Below, piece after piece: positions 15,254 to 24,200 of a stretch of DNA of 64,000 bases. The position numbers and the translations under genes were made by a program. This stretch comes from DASRIA01 sp963724065. GTDB lineage: Bacteria; Actinomycetota; Thermoleophilia; Solirubrobacterales; JBBDJG01. The stretch lies in contig CAVRTB010000006.1 of NCBI GenBank assembly GCA_963724065.1, forward strand, positions 124,001-188,000, written 5' to 3'. Each line of letters begins with the position of its first letter. Position 1 is the first letter of the stretch. The notes beneath the pieces are model-generated. The model did not search any database and was not told where the DNA came from. It saw only the letters and a program-made list of their open reading frames with translations.

Positions 15254-17242
15254 TTAGGGGGTCGTGCCCCGGCCGGTGGCGCCCGAGCTCTGGGAGCCGC
15301 CCGTCGTCCCGCCCGTCGTTCCGCCCGTGGTCCCGCTGCCCGTGCTTCCTCTCGACCCCGTGCTGCCGGGCGCGGCGCCGGTCGCTCCGGTGCCACCCGC
15401 GGCTCCGGTGGAGCCGGTGCCGCCCGCGGTCGCGCCGGCCGGCGCGCTGCCCGCGCTGCCGTCGCGCTCACCGACGATCACGAGGTTGCCCGGGGAAAGC
15501 TCGCCTTGCAGCGCGCGGACCTCGACCAGCCCCTGTGCCGCGAGGCCGGGCTCGACCGTCACGTACTCGGTGCGGGTGCCCTGGCGCTGCACCTGCACGC
15601 GCGACTTGCCGTCAGCCCCGACCGACAGGGCGGTGATCGGCACCGAGAGCACCGCCTCCTGCGTGCTCTTGACCGCGATCGTCAGCTTCACCGAGGCGCC
15701 CACCAGCTGGGCCGGCGCGGTCTTGGGCGTGATCGAGAGGTACACGCGGCCCTGCTCGACCTTGTGGGTGCCGGGCGAATCTGCGACTTGGGTGACGACG
15801 CCGGTGGTCTTGATGCCGAGGTCGGGCTCCTCGATGGCCACCGAGGCCCCGGGTCGCACAAGCTTTGCGTCGGCGATCGACAGCGACGAGTCGATCGCGA
15901 GGCGCGAGTTGCTCACGGTCATCACGCGACCGGTGACGGTGTCGCCGCGCCGCACGCGAACGGAGTCGACGCGCAGTGGAAGGGTGTTGAAGAAGAGCAC
16001 CTCGTTCGCCGGCACCGAGACCCCGACCTTGCGCGCGAGCCGCCCGACGTCGCGCTGGGCGCTGCGCGCCTCGGCGCCCGCCGCCTGGATGACCAGCTGG
16101 TGCAGCGAATTGTTGCCGGGGGTGCGCAGCAGCTGCAGGCGCTGCGAGGCGAGCGTCACCTGGCGGCGCGCGTTCGGCAGCGACTTCTGGGCCTTGGTGC
16201 GGTCGGCGCGCGCACGCACGACCGAGTCGCGGCCGGCCTCCTGCGTGGCCCTGCTCGAGGAAATCGATGCGTTCAGGTCCGCCTGCGCGACCGTGACGTC
16301 GTCGCCGGCAGCCCGCACCGCGGATTGAAGCGCCGCGCGCTCCGACGGAGAGGTGTCTGGCGGAGCCTCGGCGAGATTGCGCTGAGCCTCGACGAGCGCG
16401 TCGGCCGCCTTGTTGGCGGCTGCGCGCTTCGTTGCCACCTCGGCAGCGGCGACAGCGTTGTCGCGGCGCTCGTTTGCAAGCGCGAGCGACACCGCGCGAG
16501 CCTGCGAGGCAAGCTCGTGCTCCGCGGTGACGATCGCGTCGCGCGCCGTCTGAAGGTCGATCCGCGCCTGTGCGACGTCAGCGGGCGCAGCGCCCTTGGA
16601 GGTCAGCTGCGCCTGGAGGAACGCGTCCCGCGCGGCTGCCGCCGCGGCGCGCGCCGCCCTCAGCTGGTCGAGCTGCGTGTCGGTTGCCCCGAAGGGCGCC
16701 CACCCCGAGCGCTCGTACCAGGACACGACTGCCGAGGCGGTCGCGGCGTCGTAGCGGCCGTCGACGCTCCCGGGCGAAAATCCCATGCGCGCGAGCGCGC
16801 TCTCGAGTTGCCGCACGTCCTGACCGCGGCTTCCCGGGCCGAGGTCACGGTGCGAGGGCTGTGCGCCCCGCAGCACGAAGACGGGCCGGCCGGAGACCGA
16901 CATCGCGGTGCTGCCCTCACTGACGCGGGCGCCGCGCTTCGGCCTCGTGGTGACGATGTCGCTGATCGCCCCGCTGCTCGAGCTCGTCTTGATCTCGGAG
17001 GCGGCAAGCACGACCGGCTGCGGCGAGCCGTAGCGGACCGTGCCGCGCACGATCACCTCGCTCGACAGGACCCGGCGCTCGACGGGCACCGTGATCGCGG
17101 ACGGGTCCGGCGCAGCCGTCTCGGCCGCCACCTGTGCCGGCGACTTGATCTGCGCGCCGGCGAACCAGGCGCCGCCTGTCAGGGCGACCGCGGACGCGAG
17201 ACCGACGGTCACGGTTCGACTGAGTCTTATCCCGATGCCCAT
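15254..17242 (-). CDS. HlyD/MacA-like adaptor with a peptidoglycan-binding domain
   Basis: A 662-residue exported adaptor, first gene of the exporter operon. The ATG at 17242 starts MGIGIRLSRTVTVGLASAVA, a membrane anchor or signal segment. A longer frame upstream lacks a good binding site. A PG_binding_1 domain lies at about 130-185 (LGPGSRGQDVRQLESALARM then GSVDGRYDAATASAV). A long Ala-rich coiled coil spans about 200-360, followed by beta-barrel-type segments (VTGRVMTVSNSRLAIDSS, GASVAIEEPDLGIKTTG, VPITALSVGADGKSRVQV). The last 65 residues are a Gly/Ser/Thr/Ala low-complexity tail with repeated GTTGG. Having the wall-binding domain inside the adaptor is a known actinobacterial and Firmicutes arrangement, consistent with a thick wall rather than a TolC partner. 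Confidence 0.9.
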   Translation of the reverse strand: MGIGIRLSRTVTVGLASAVALTGGAWFAGAQIKSPAQVAAETAAPDPSAITVPVERRVLSSEVIVRGTVRYGSPQPVVLAASEIKTSSSSGAISDIVTTRPKRGARVSEGSTAMSVSGRPVFVLRGAQPSHRDLGPGSRGQDVRQLESALARMGFSPGSVDGRYDAATASAVVSWYERSGWAPFGATDTQLDQLRAARAAAAAARDAFLQAQLTSKGAAPADVAQARIDLQTARDAIVTAEHELASQARAVSLALANERRDNAVAAAEVATKRAAANKAADALVEAQRNLAEAPPDTSPSERAALQSAVRAAGDDVTVAQADLNASISSSRATQEAGRDSVVRARADRTKAQKSLPNARRQVTLASQRLQLLRTPGNNSLHQLVIQAAGAEARSAQRDVGRLARKVGVSVPANEVLFFNTLPLRVDSVRVRRGDTVTGRVMTVSNSRLAIDSSLSIADAKLVRPGASVAIEEPDLGIKTTGVVTQVADSPGTHKVEQGRVYLSITPKTAPAQLVGASVKLTIAVKSTQEAVLSVPITALSVGADGKSRVQVQRQGTRTEYVTVEPGLAAQGLVEVRALQGELSPGNLVIVGERDGSAGSAPAGATAGGTGSTGAAGGTGATGAAPGSTGSRGSTGSGTTGGTTGGTTGGSQSSGATGRGTTP

Positions 17243-17486
17243 GCCCCTACTACCCGGCCTCCTGTGGCCTCCCCGGCGTCGCTCCATGCGACGCACCTCA
17301 TGGCAGCGTCCGAGCTGCCGGCCATCGGGATCGAGTCTAGCCGCGGGTGATTCGCCGCGCTACCCCGAGTCCAACCGATGGGCGCGGCGTTGTGCGAGCG
17401 CGTGGATGTCGAGCCTCGACCGACGACGATGGTTTTCACATATAGAGGCTGGACATGAGACGAAAATGGGTGCGCCCGCATTTCGC

Positions 17487-17516
17487 TTGACTTCGATGAG
17501 GTGCGCTGATTAGGGT
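17487..17516 (+). promoter_or_regulatory. Candidate promoter for the propeller gene
   Basis: TTGACT (17487-17492), an 18-base spacer and TAGGGT (17511-17516) form a plausible housekeeping promoter 62 bases before the ATG at 17578. The same layout (TTGAC-N18-TARGGT) occurs before the RND operon. The rest of the 335-base divergent intergenic region (17243-17577) shows no gene and no clear promoter for the adaptor gene on the other strand. Confidence 0.45.
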
Positions 17517-17577
17517 CGCTGTTGAGTGCAGGGAGCCGGATTCGATCAACCCGGCGCGGCCTACAGGGAGGAAAGGC

Positions 17578-18753
17578 ATGGCAGTTGTCCGTTTGCTGGT
17601 CGGATTCTCGATCGGCCTCATCACGCTGCTATCGGTCGCCGCGAGCGCGCTGGCGATCGACGAGTTCCCGGCCGCGGGCAACCCAGCCGGTATCACGGCG
17701 GGACCGGACGGCGCGGTGTGGTTCACCGAGGAGACTGGGAACAAGATCGGTCGGATGACGACGTCTGGCGCCGTCACACATGAGTTGACAGTCCCGACCG
17801 CGGGAAGCCTGCCATCTGAGATCACCGTCGGCCCGGACGGGCTGATGTGGTTCACCGAGTTCAACGGCAACAAGGTCGGGCGGGTAAACGCCAACCTCAC
17901 GATCAGCGAGTTTCCGCTCTCGGGCAACCCCGACGGCATCGTTGCCGGTCCCGATGGCGCGCTATGGGTCACGCGGTTCGGGTCCGATCAGGTCAGCCGC
18001 ATCACGGTTGCCGGCGACGTTACAAATTCCTACACCGTGGGGAACGAGCCCGGTGACATCACCGTCGGGCCGGACGGGCGACTGTGGTTCACCGAGGCGG
18101 CGGCGAACCGGATCGGAGCGCTCAGCACGGCAGGCGGCTTTATCGACTATCCGATCCCGACGCCAGGCAGCGATCCGTCGGGCATCACGGCTTCCGGCGG
18201 CGCGCTCTGGTTCACGGAGTTCGTCGGCAACAAGATCGGCCGGATCAGCACAACGGGTGCGGTCACCGAGTTCCCCGCCGGGAGCGGTGAGCCTTCCGGC
18301 ATCGCGACTGGTTCCGATGGCGCCCTCTGGTACACGGAGACGACGCCCAACAAGGTCGGGCGGATCACGCCCGCGGGAGCGGTCACCAACGAGTTCGCCG
18401 TGCCCACTCCCGGGAGTCAGCCCGGTGGAATCACGAGCGGCCCGGACGGCGCGCTCTGGTTCGCCGGGTTCGCCGCCAACAAGATCGGCCGCATCGCCGT
18501 AGCGCCGCCGTTCGTCCCGCCGCCGCCTCCGCCTGCGCCGGTTGCGCCGCCCGTGACGTCCCAGAAGAAGTGCAAGGTGCCGAAGCTCAAGGGACTGACC
18601 ATCAAGAAGGCCAGAAGTAGGCTCAAGAAAGCCGGTTGCAAGTACAAGGCGCGCGGCAAGGGACGGGTTCACTCCACGGTGCCGAAGGCCGGCCGGACCA
18701 CGACCAAGAGGGTGACCGTCAAGCTCAGGTCAAAGAAGCGGGCGCGCCGCTGA
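17578..18753 (+). CDS. Secreted seven-bladed propeller, virginiamycin B lyase-like fold, with a PASTA-like tail
   Basis: A 391-residue exported protein. GGGAGGAAAGGC precedes the ATG at 17578, and a signal peptide ends near SALA. Seven blades follow, each with a GPDGALWFTEFxxNKIGR-type core, the pattern of virginiamycin B lyase (Vgb) and related propellers. Vgb uses histidines in late blades; here the propeller has a single His (VTHEL, first blade), so lyase activity is unlikely. After a Pro-rich linker (VPPPPPPAPVAPP), the last 65 residues (CKVPKLKGLTIKKARSRLKK, then GRVHSTVPKAGRTT) resemble a PASTA domain and end in a basic tail. PASTA-like domains can bind cell-wall material, so a wall-associated binding protein is the best reading. 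It is monocistronic, with terminator hairpins after it. Confidence 0.88.
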   Translation: MAVVRLLVGFSIGLITLLSVAASALAIDEFPAAGNPAGITAGPDGAVWFTEETGNKIGRMTTSGAVTHELTVPTAGSLPSEITVGPDGLMWFTEFNGNKVGRVNANLTISEFPLSGNPDGIVAGPDGALWVTRFGSDQVSRITVAGDVTNSYTVGNEPGDITVGPDGRLWFTEAAANRIGALSTAGGFIDYPIPTPGSDPSGITASGGALWFTEFVGNKIGRISTTGAVTEFPAGSGEPSGIATGSDGALWYTETTPNKVGRITPAGAVTNEFAVPTPGSQPGGITSGPDGALWFAGFAANKIGRIAVAPPFVPPPPPPAPVAPPVTSQKKCKVPKLKGLTIKKARSRLKKAGCKYKARGKGRVHSTVPKAGRTTTKRVTVKLRSKKRARR

Positions 18754-18826
18754 GGTAGCGCTCGCGGGACGGCCCCGCGACGCATCGGATCGACCGCGGC
18801 GGCTACTGACGCCGGCTGGAGCTTCC

Positions 18827-18859
18827 GTCGATTGTGTACCTCCTGGGTACTCAAACGAC
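18827..18859. terminator. 33-nt hairpin of the GTCGATT family
   Basis: Arms GTCGATTGTGTACC (18827-18840) and GGTACTCAAACGAC (18846-18859) pair at 12 of 14 positions around a short TCCTG loop. It lies in the 198-base gap between convergent genes. A hairpin of identical geometry occurs at 45727-45759 with compensatory changes. No T-run follows, so the terminator role is inferred from position. Confidence 0.5.
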
Positions 18860-18877
18860 CGCGGCGGCCGGAGCTTT

Positions 18878-18912
18878 GGTCGATTGACCCCCTCTATGGG
18901 GGTGAATCGACC
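18878..18912. terminator. Bidirectional hairpin between the propeller gene and the histidine kinase gene
   Basis: Arms GGTCGATTGACCCCC (18878-18892) and GGGGGTGAATCGACC (18898-18912) pair at 14 of 15 positions with a 5-base loop TCTAT. It sits between stop codons at 18753 (+) and 18952 (-), so it can end transcription from both sides. Confidence 0.65.
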
Positions 18913-18951
18913 GCGGTGGGGGCGCGCATCGGCGCCGGGCGCGCCGAAAGC

Positions 18952-20332
18952 CTATTCGCGCCGAGTCGGGAGCGCCAGTGAGAAGGCGCTGCCCTTGCCT
19001 TCCTCGCTGTCGACCCAGACACGCCCGCCGTGGGCGTCCGCCACCTCGCGGCAGATCGAGAGACCCAGTCCGCTTCCGCTGCCCTCGCGTCCCCGCGCCG
19101 GATCGGCTCGGTAGAAGCGGTCGAAGACGTGGGCACGCGCCTCGTCCGGGATGCCGGGACCGGCGTCGCTGACCGTCACTCCGGCCTCGCCGTTGCGCCG
19201 CCACGCGGTGACTGTCACCTCGCCGCCCGGCTCTGAGAACTTGATCGCATTGTCAATGAAGTTCGTGAGCGCCTGATGGAGGCGATGCGGGTCGGCAAGC
19301 ACCTCGCAATGCTGTCCGTTGACCTCGAGCCTCAGCTTCTTCGCCTCCGCAAGTGCACGCAACGGCCCGGCTGCCGACACGATCGCCTCGCCCAGGTCCA
19401 CCTCGGTCCTCAACAGCTCGAGCCGGCCCTCGTCGACCCGCGCGAGCGTCAGCAGGTTGTTCACGATGCGGCTCATCCGGTCGACCTCCTCGCGCGTGCT
19501 CACGAGCACCTCGCGGGAAGCGGGGGAGAGCTCCTCGTCCATCAGGCTGACGTCGAGCTCGGCCCGCATCGCCGCGAGCGGCGTGCGCAGCTCGTGCGAG
19601 GCGTCGGCGATCAGCCGGTGCTTCTCCTCGACCCCGCGCTCGAGGCGGTCGAGCATCGCGTTCAACGTGAGGGCGAGGTTCCCGATCTCGTCCCGGGCAC
19701 GTGGGGGGCGCGATGCGCTCGTTCAGCCGGTCGATTCCGATCTCCTCGGCCTTCGAGGTCATCCGCTCCACGGGTCGCAACGCCTTGCGCGCAAGCCACC
19801 AGCCGCCGAGCGCCGTGGCGGCGAGCGCCGCCGGCAGCGCGAGCAGCAGGAGCACGAGCACCTTGTCGACCGACTCGTCGACGTGCCTGAGTGACTCCGC
19901 GACGACCAACACCCGTTTCCGGCCACGGCGCTCGACCGGAAGGACCGCGGCCCGGAAACGGCGTGCTCCGAGCTTCACTGTGAGGATCTGTCGCTCGCCC
20001 GTGAGTGCACGTCCGACAGATCCCTTCGGGACGAGGAGGCGGCGCGCCAGGGGCTCTCCGAAGGATGCGAGGACCCTTCCCCCGGGCGCGACCACCTGGG
20101 CGGCAGAGCCCCCTTGCGAAAGTACCGTGCGGCTGACGTCGCGGAAGTCCTCCACCCCCTCCTTCTCGTAGCCCTGCGCGATCTGGACGGATCCGGCGCG
20201 CACCTCGCGCTCCACGGTGTCCTCGAGGTCGGCCCGTAACTGGAGCACCAGGAATGTGCTCAGGCCAGCCAGGATGAACGCCAGCAGAACCGCGTACCAG
20301 GCCGTCAGGCGGGCCCGGATCGGAAGCTTCAT
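18952..20332 (-). pseudogene. Sensor histidine kinase, one-base frameshift in the HAMP region
   Basis: The start ATG at 20332 overlaps the response-regulator stop (ATGA). The first part encodes MKLPIRARLTAWYAVLLAFI (first membrane helix), an extracytoplasmic region, a second helix (VLVLLLLALPAALAATALGG) and the start of HAMP, ending NERIAPP. The frame then breaks. The rest (RDEIGNLALTLNAMLDRLER, H-box SHELRTPLAAM, N-box NFIDNAIKF, G boxes DAGPGIP and GSGLGLSI) is in another frame and ends at 18952. Removing one G from the run of six at 19703-19708 joins both parts as NERIAPPRARDEIGN. Everything else is intact, about 459 residues, typical of CusS/PhoR-like kinases. It is either a sequencing error or a real inactivation. 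It should phosphorylate the adjacent regulator. Confidence 0.85.
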
Positions 20333-21003
20333 TTCGACTCCAGAACAAATCCGACGCCGCGCACTGTGCGGATCAGGCGGCGCCTGCGAAACGGCCGCTC
20401 GAGCTTCTTGCGCAAGTAACCGACGTAGACATCGACGACATTCGTGGACGCCTCGTCGGCTTCGTCCCAGACGTGCTCGAGCAGCTCGGCGCGAGGGACC
20501 ACCTCTCCGGCCCGGCGCGCGAGGAACAGCAGCAACTCGAACTCGCGCGGCGTCAGCTCGACCTCGCGGCCGGCTCTGGTCACGAAGTGCGCGGCCGGGT
20601 CGACGCACAGGTCCCCGACCTCGATCACGGCCGGGCGCTCCGATGGCCCGCGGCGGATCAGCGCCCGAAGGCGCGCCAGCAGCTCTCCGAAGTCGAAGGG
20701 CTTGACGAGGTAGTCGTCTGCGCCGGCGTCGAGCCCGCGGATGCGATCCTTGACGTGGTCGCGTGCAGTGAGCATCAGGACCGGCATCCACCGCTCGTTG
20801 CGCCGCAGCTCGCGGCAGACGGTGAAGCCGTCGGTGCCGGGGAGCATCACGTCGAGGACCAGCGCGTCGTAGTCGTAGGACTGCGCCTGCGCGATCGCTT
20901 CGTCTCCCGTTCCGGCCAGGTCGACCGTATAGCCCTCACGCTGAAGCCCCCGCGACAGCGCCCTCACCAGCTTCACATCGTCTTCGACAAGCAGCAGTCG
21001 CAT
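20329..21003 (-). CDS. OmpR/PhoB-family response regulator
   Basis: A 224-residue regulator. The receiver has the acidic pair LVEDD, phospho-acceptor Asp in LVLDVMLPG, Thr in LMLTARD and Lys in LVKPFD. The winged-helix C-terminal domain has ELTPREFELLLFLARR and ends TVRGVGFVLESK, as usual for the family. The ATG at 21003 is chosen over the upstream in-frame GTG because the receiver starts there and GGGGA lies 8 bases upstream. It is coupled to the kinase gene and divergent from the RND efflux operon. The 11-bp direct repeats at 21103-21124 are of the type such regulators bind, so it probably controls the pumps in response to metal or envelope stress. Confidence 0.95.
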   Translation of the reverse strand: MRLLLVEDDVKLVRALSRGLQREGYTVDLAGTGDEAIAQAQSYDYDALVLDVMLPGTDGFTVCRELRRNERWMPVLMLTARDHVKDRIRGLDAGADDYLVKPFDFGELLARLRALIRRGPSERPAVIEVGDLCVDPAAHFVTRAGREVELTPREFELLLFLARRAGEVVPRAELLEHVWDEADEASTNVVDVYVGYLRKKLERPFRRRRLIRTVRGVGFVLESK

Positions 21004-21064
21004 CGTTTCGATCCCCACATTAGTTGTCCGTCACGATCGTCTCGCGCTTTCCTGCAAATTGGGG

Positions 21065-21094
21065 TTGACAAATTAAAAGCCGTCAATGTAAGGT
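21065..21094 (+). promoter_or_regulatory. Promoter of the RND efflux operon
   Basis: TTGACA (21065-21070), an 18-base spacer and TAAGGT (21089-21094) form a good sigma-70-type promoter 108 bases upstream of the first pump gene. It lies in unusually AT-rich sequence for this window. The predicted start of transcription is near 21101, at the edge of the repeat operator. Confidence 0.6.
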
Positions 21095-21102
21095 CGTCGA
21101 AG

Positions 21103-21140
21103 TCTGAGAAAGCTCTGAGAGAACAGTAAGAAACTCTCAG
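21103..21140. promoter_or_regulatory. Repeat operator in the divergent two-component/efflux intergenic region
   Basis: Two direct repeats with 11-bp periodicity, TCTGAGAAAGC (21103-21113) and TCTGAGAGAAC (21114-21124), are followed by CTCTCAG (21134-21140), the exact inverse of CTGAGAG at 21115-21121. OmpR/PhoB-type regulators bind 11-bp direct repeats, so this is the likely site for the adjacent regulator. It lies just downstream of the predicted -10 box, so it could repress that promoter or serve an unseen one. The inverted copies could also form a hairpin in the leader RNA. Confidence 0.55.
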
Positions 21141-21201
21141 GGGGGGATTTGGGATTTCCACGCAGCGTGCCCGGGACGGGCAGCTCGGGGGGAGGGCATA
21201 A

Positions 21202-24200
21202 ATGATTCGTTCGATCGTCCGATCGAGCCTGCGGTTCCGACTGCTCGTGCTCGGTATTGCTGCCGGCATCATGATCCTCGGCGTCACGCAGTTGCGTGAT
21301 GCGCCGACTGACGTGCTGCCCGAGTTCACGCCGCCCTACGTCGAGGTGCAGACCGAGGCGCTCGGCCTTTCCGCCGAAGAGGTGGAGCAGTTGATCACGG
21401 TTCCGCTCGAGGCGGACCTGCTGAACGGCGTGGAGGGGATCGACACCCTCCGCTCGTCGTCCGTTCCGGGCCTGTCGTCGATCGTGATGGTTTTCGAGCC
21501 GGGGACGAGCATCTACAAGGCGCGCCAGCTCGTGCAGGAGCCGCTGACACAGGCGCATGCGCTGCCGCACGTCTCGAAGGCGCCGACGATGCTGCAACCC
21601 CTGTCTTCGTCGAGTCGCGTGATGATGATCTCGCTCTCGTCCGACAAGCTGACGCCGATCGAGAAGTCCGTGATCGCGCGCTGGACCATGCGTCCGCGGC
21701 TGATGGGCGTGCCCGGTGTGGCGAACGTCTCGGTCTTCGGACAGCGCAACCAGCAGCTGCAGGTCCAGGTCGACCCGCGCACCCTGGCTGACAAGAACGT
21801 GACCCTAAAGCAGGTGGTCTCGACCACCGGTAACGCCCAGATCGCGTCGCCCGTGAGCTACCTCGAGGCATCGACTCCTGGTACCGGCGGCTTCATCGAG
21901 ACGCCGCAGCAGCGGCTCCAGGTCCAGAACGTGTTCGACAACATCTCAACTCCGTCCGAGCTCGGCAAGGTGCCGGTCGAGGGCACCGGCGGACGGCTGC
22001 GCCTGACCGACGTGGCAAACGTCGTCGAGGACCACCAGCCGCTGATCGGTGATGCGGTCGTCAACGACAAGGCCGGCCTGATGCTCGTCGTCGAGAAGTT
22101 CCCGGACGCCAACACCGTCGAGGTGACGAAGGGCGTCGAAGGCGCACTCGAGAAGCTGAAGCCGGGCCTTGCCGGGCTGCAGACCGACACGTCTGTGTTC
22201 CGGCCGGCGACCTTCATCGAGGACGCCATCGACAACCTGACGCTCGCGATCGTGATCGCGGGCATCCTGCTCGCGCTGATCATGGCGGCCCTCCTGTTCC
22301 AGTGGCGGACCGTGCTGATCGCGCTTGTGACGATCCCGGTGTCACTCGTCGCCGCGGCACTCGTGCTGGACGCGATGGGCGAGACCTTCAACGCGATCTC
22401 GTTCGCGGGTCTTGCGATCGCGCTGGCGGTGGTGATCGACGACGCTGTCGTCGGCGCCGAGAATGTCGCCAGGCGGCTGCGCCAGAATCGGGAGTCAGGG
22501 AGCAGCACGTCGATCTCGCAAGTCATCGTCGACGCGTCGCATGAGGTGCGCAGCCCGATGGGCTACGCGACCCTGATCGTGCTCCTGGCAATCGTGCCGG
22601 TCGCGGTCATGGAGGGTCGCCCGGGCGCCTTCTTTGAGCCGATGGCGCTTGCCTACGCACTTGCGGCTGTCACCGCCATGGTGGCGGCGCTCACGCTTAC
22701 CCCGGCGCTCAGCCTCATGCTCTTCTCACTGGGCACGCCTGGGGGTGCGGAGTCCCCCGTCGTGCGCCGGTTGCTGCCGCGGTACGACGGTGCGCTCTCG
22801 CGCTTCGTGCGCCGGCCGCGCACCGGCTTGATCGCCGCGGGAGCATGTCTGGTGGTCGCGCTGGTCGCCATACCGCTGATGGACACATCGGTGATCCCGT
22901 CGTTCAAGGACCGTGACGTGCTGGTTCGCCTCGACAGCGAGCCGGGCACATCGAATCCGCGCATGACGAAGCTCACCACGCAGCTCAGCAGTGAGCTGCG
23001 GAGCATCCCCGGTGTCGACAACGTCGGTGCCCACGTCGGGCGCGCGATCGCCTCCGATCAGGTCGGGGATGTCAACTCGAGCGAGGTCTGGGTCAGCATC
23101 GACTCCGGCGCTGACTACGACGCGACGGTCGCCTCCATCGAGGACACCGTGAACCGCGTCCGCAGCGCCCGCCACGGCGTCGTCACCTACACGACACAGA
23201 AGATCAAGGACGTCGGGGCGGTGCAGGACGGCGAGAACCCGGTCACGGGCGACGGCCTCGACGTGCTGACCGGCTCCGACAAGCCGATCGCCGTCCGCCT
23301 GTTCGGCCAGGACCAGGCTGTCCTCCGCCGTCAGGCGGCCAAGGTCGAGCAGCTGGTGTCCGGAGTTGACGGCGTCGAGAACTCGCGTGTCGAGCTGCCG
23401 GCCACTCAGTCCAACCTGGAGATCGAGGTGGACCTGGCGAAGGCCCGTGCAGAGGGGATCAAGCCGGGCGACGTGCGTCGCGCGGAGGCCATCATGCTGC
23501 AGGGCATCGAGGTGGGCAGCGTGTTCGAGGACCAGAAGGTCTTCGAGGTGATCGTGAAGGGAACACCCGACACTCGCCGCAACGTCGCGAGCGTTCGCAA
23601 TCTGGTGATCGACAAGCCTAGCGGCGGCCAAGTCCGCCTCGGCGACATCGCCGATGTGCGCGTCGCGCAGACGCCGGCCGTGATCAAGCGGGACGCCGTC
23701 TCGCGCTACCTCGACGTCGAAACAGACGTCAATGGTCGCAGTGTCGGCGATGTCGCGAACGACATCGAGAACCGGCTTGCGAGCCTGAGTCTGCCGCTCG
23801 AGTACCACGCGGAGGTTCTCCAGCAGACCACGAGCAAAGAGATCAACTCCGGCCGCATGCTCGCCTTCGCGTTTGGCTGTGCGATTGCCATCTTCCTCCT
23901 GCTGCAGGCGGGCTTCGGCGGCTGGCGGCTGGCGGTGCTGGCGTTCGTCACCGTGCCGGTTGCCTTCGCGGGCGGGATGGTCGCGGCCCTGATCGCCGGC
24001 GCGGACCTGTCGCTCGGGTCGCTGATCGGGTTCCTGGCACTGTTCGGGATCGCCACGCGCAGTGGCCTGCTGCTCATTCGCCACTTCCAGCACCTGCAGC
24101 GCGAGGAAGGGGAGAAGTTCGGCCCCGACCTGGTGCGGCGGGGAGCGCGCGAACGGTTTGCGCCGATCGCGACGACGGCCGCCGGTCTGGCACTGGTCGC

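Noticed and set aside
17243..17296. 18-residue upstream extension of the adaptor protein
   Set aside because: MRRMERRRGGHRRPGSRG has no binding site, and the signal-like segment starts naturally at 17242.
17578..18753. Streptogramin resistance gene (virginiamycin B lyase)
   Set aside because: Fold matches, but the late-blade catalytic histidines are missing.
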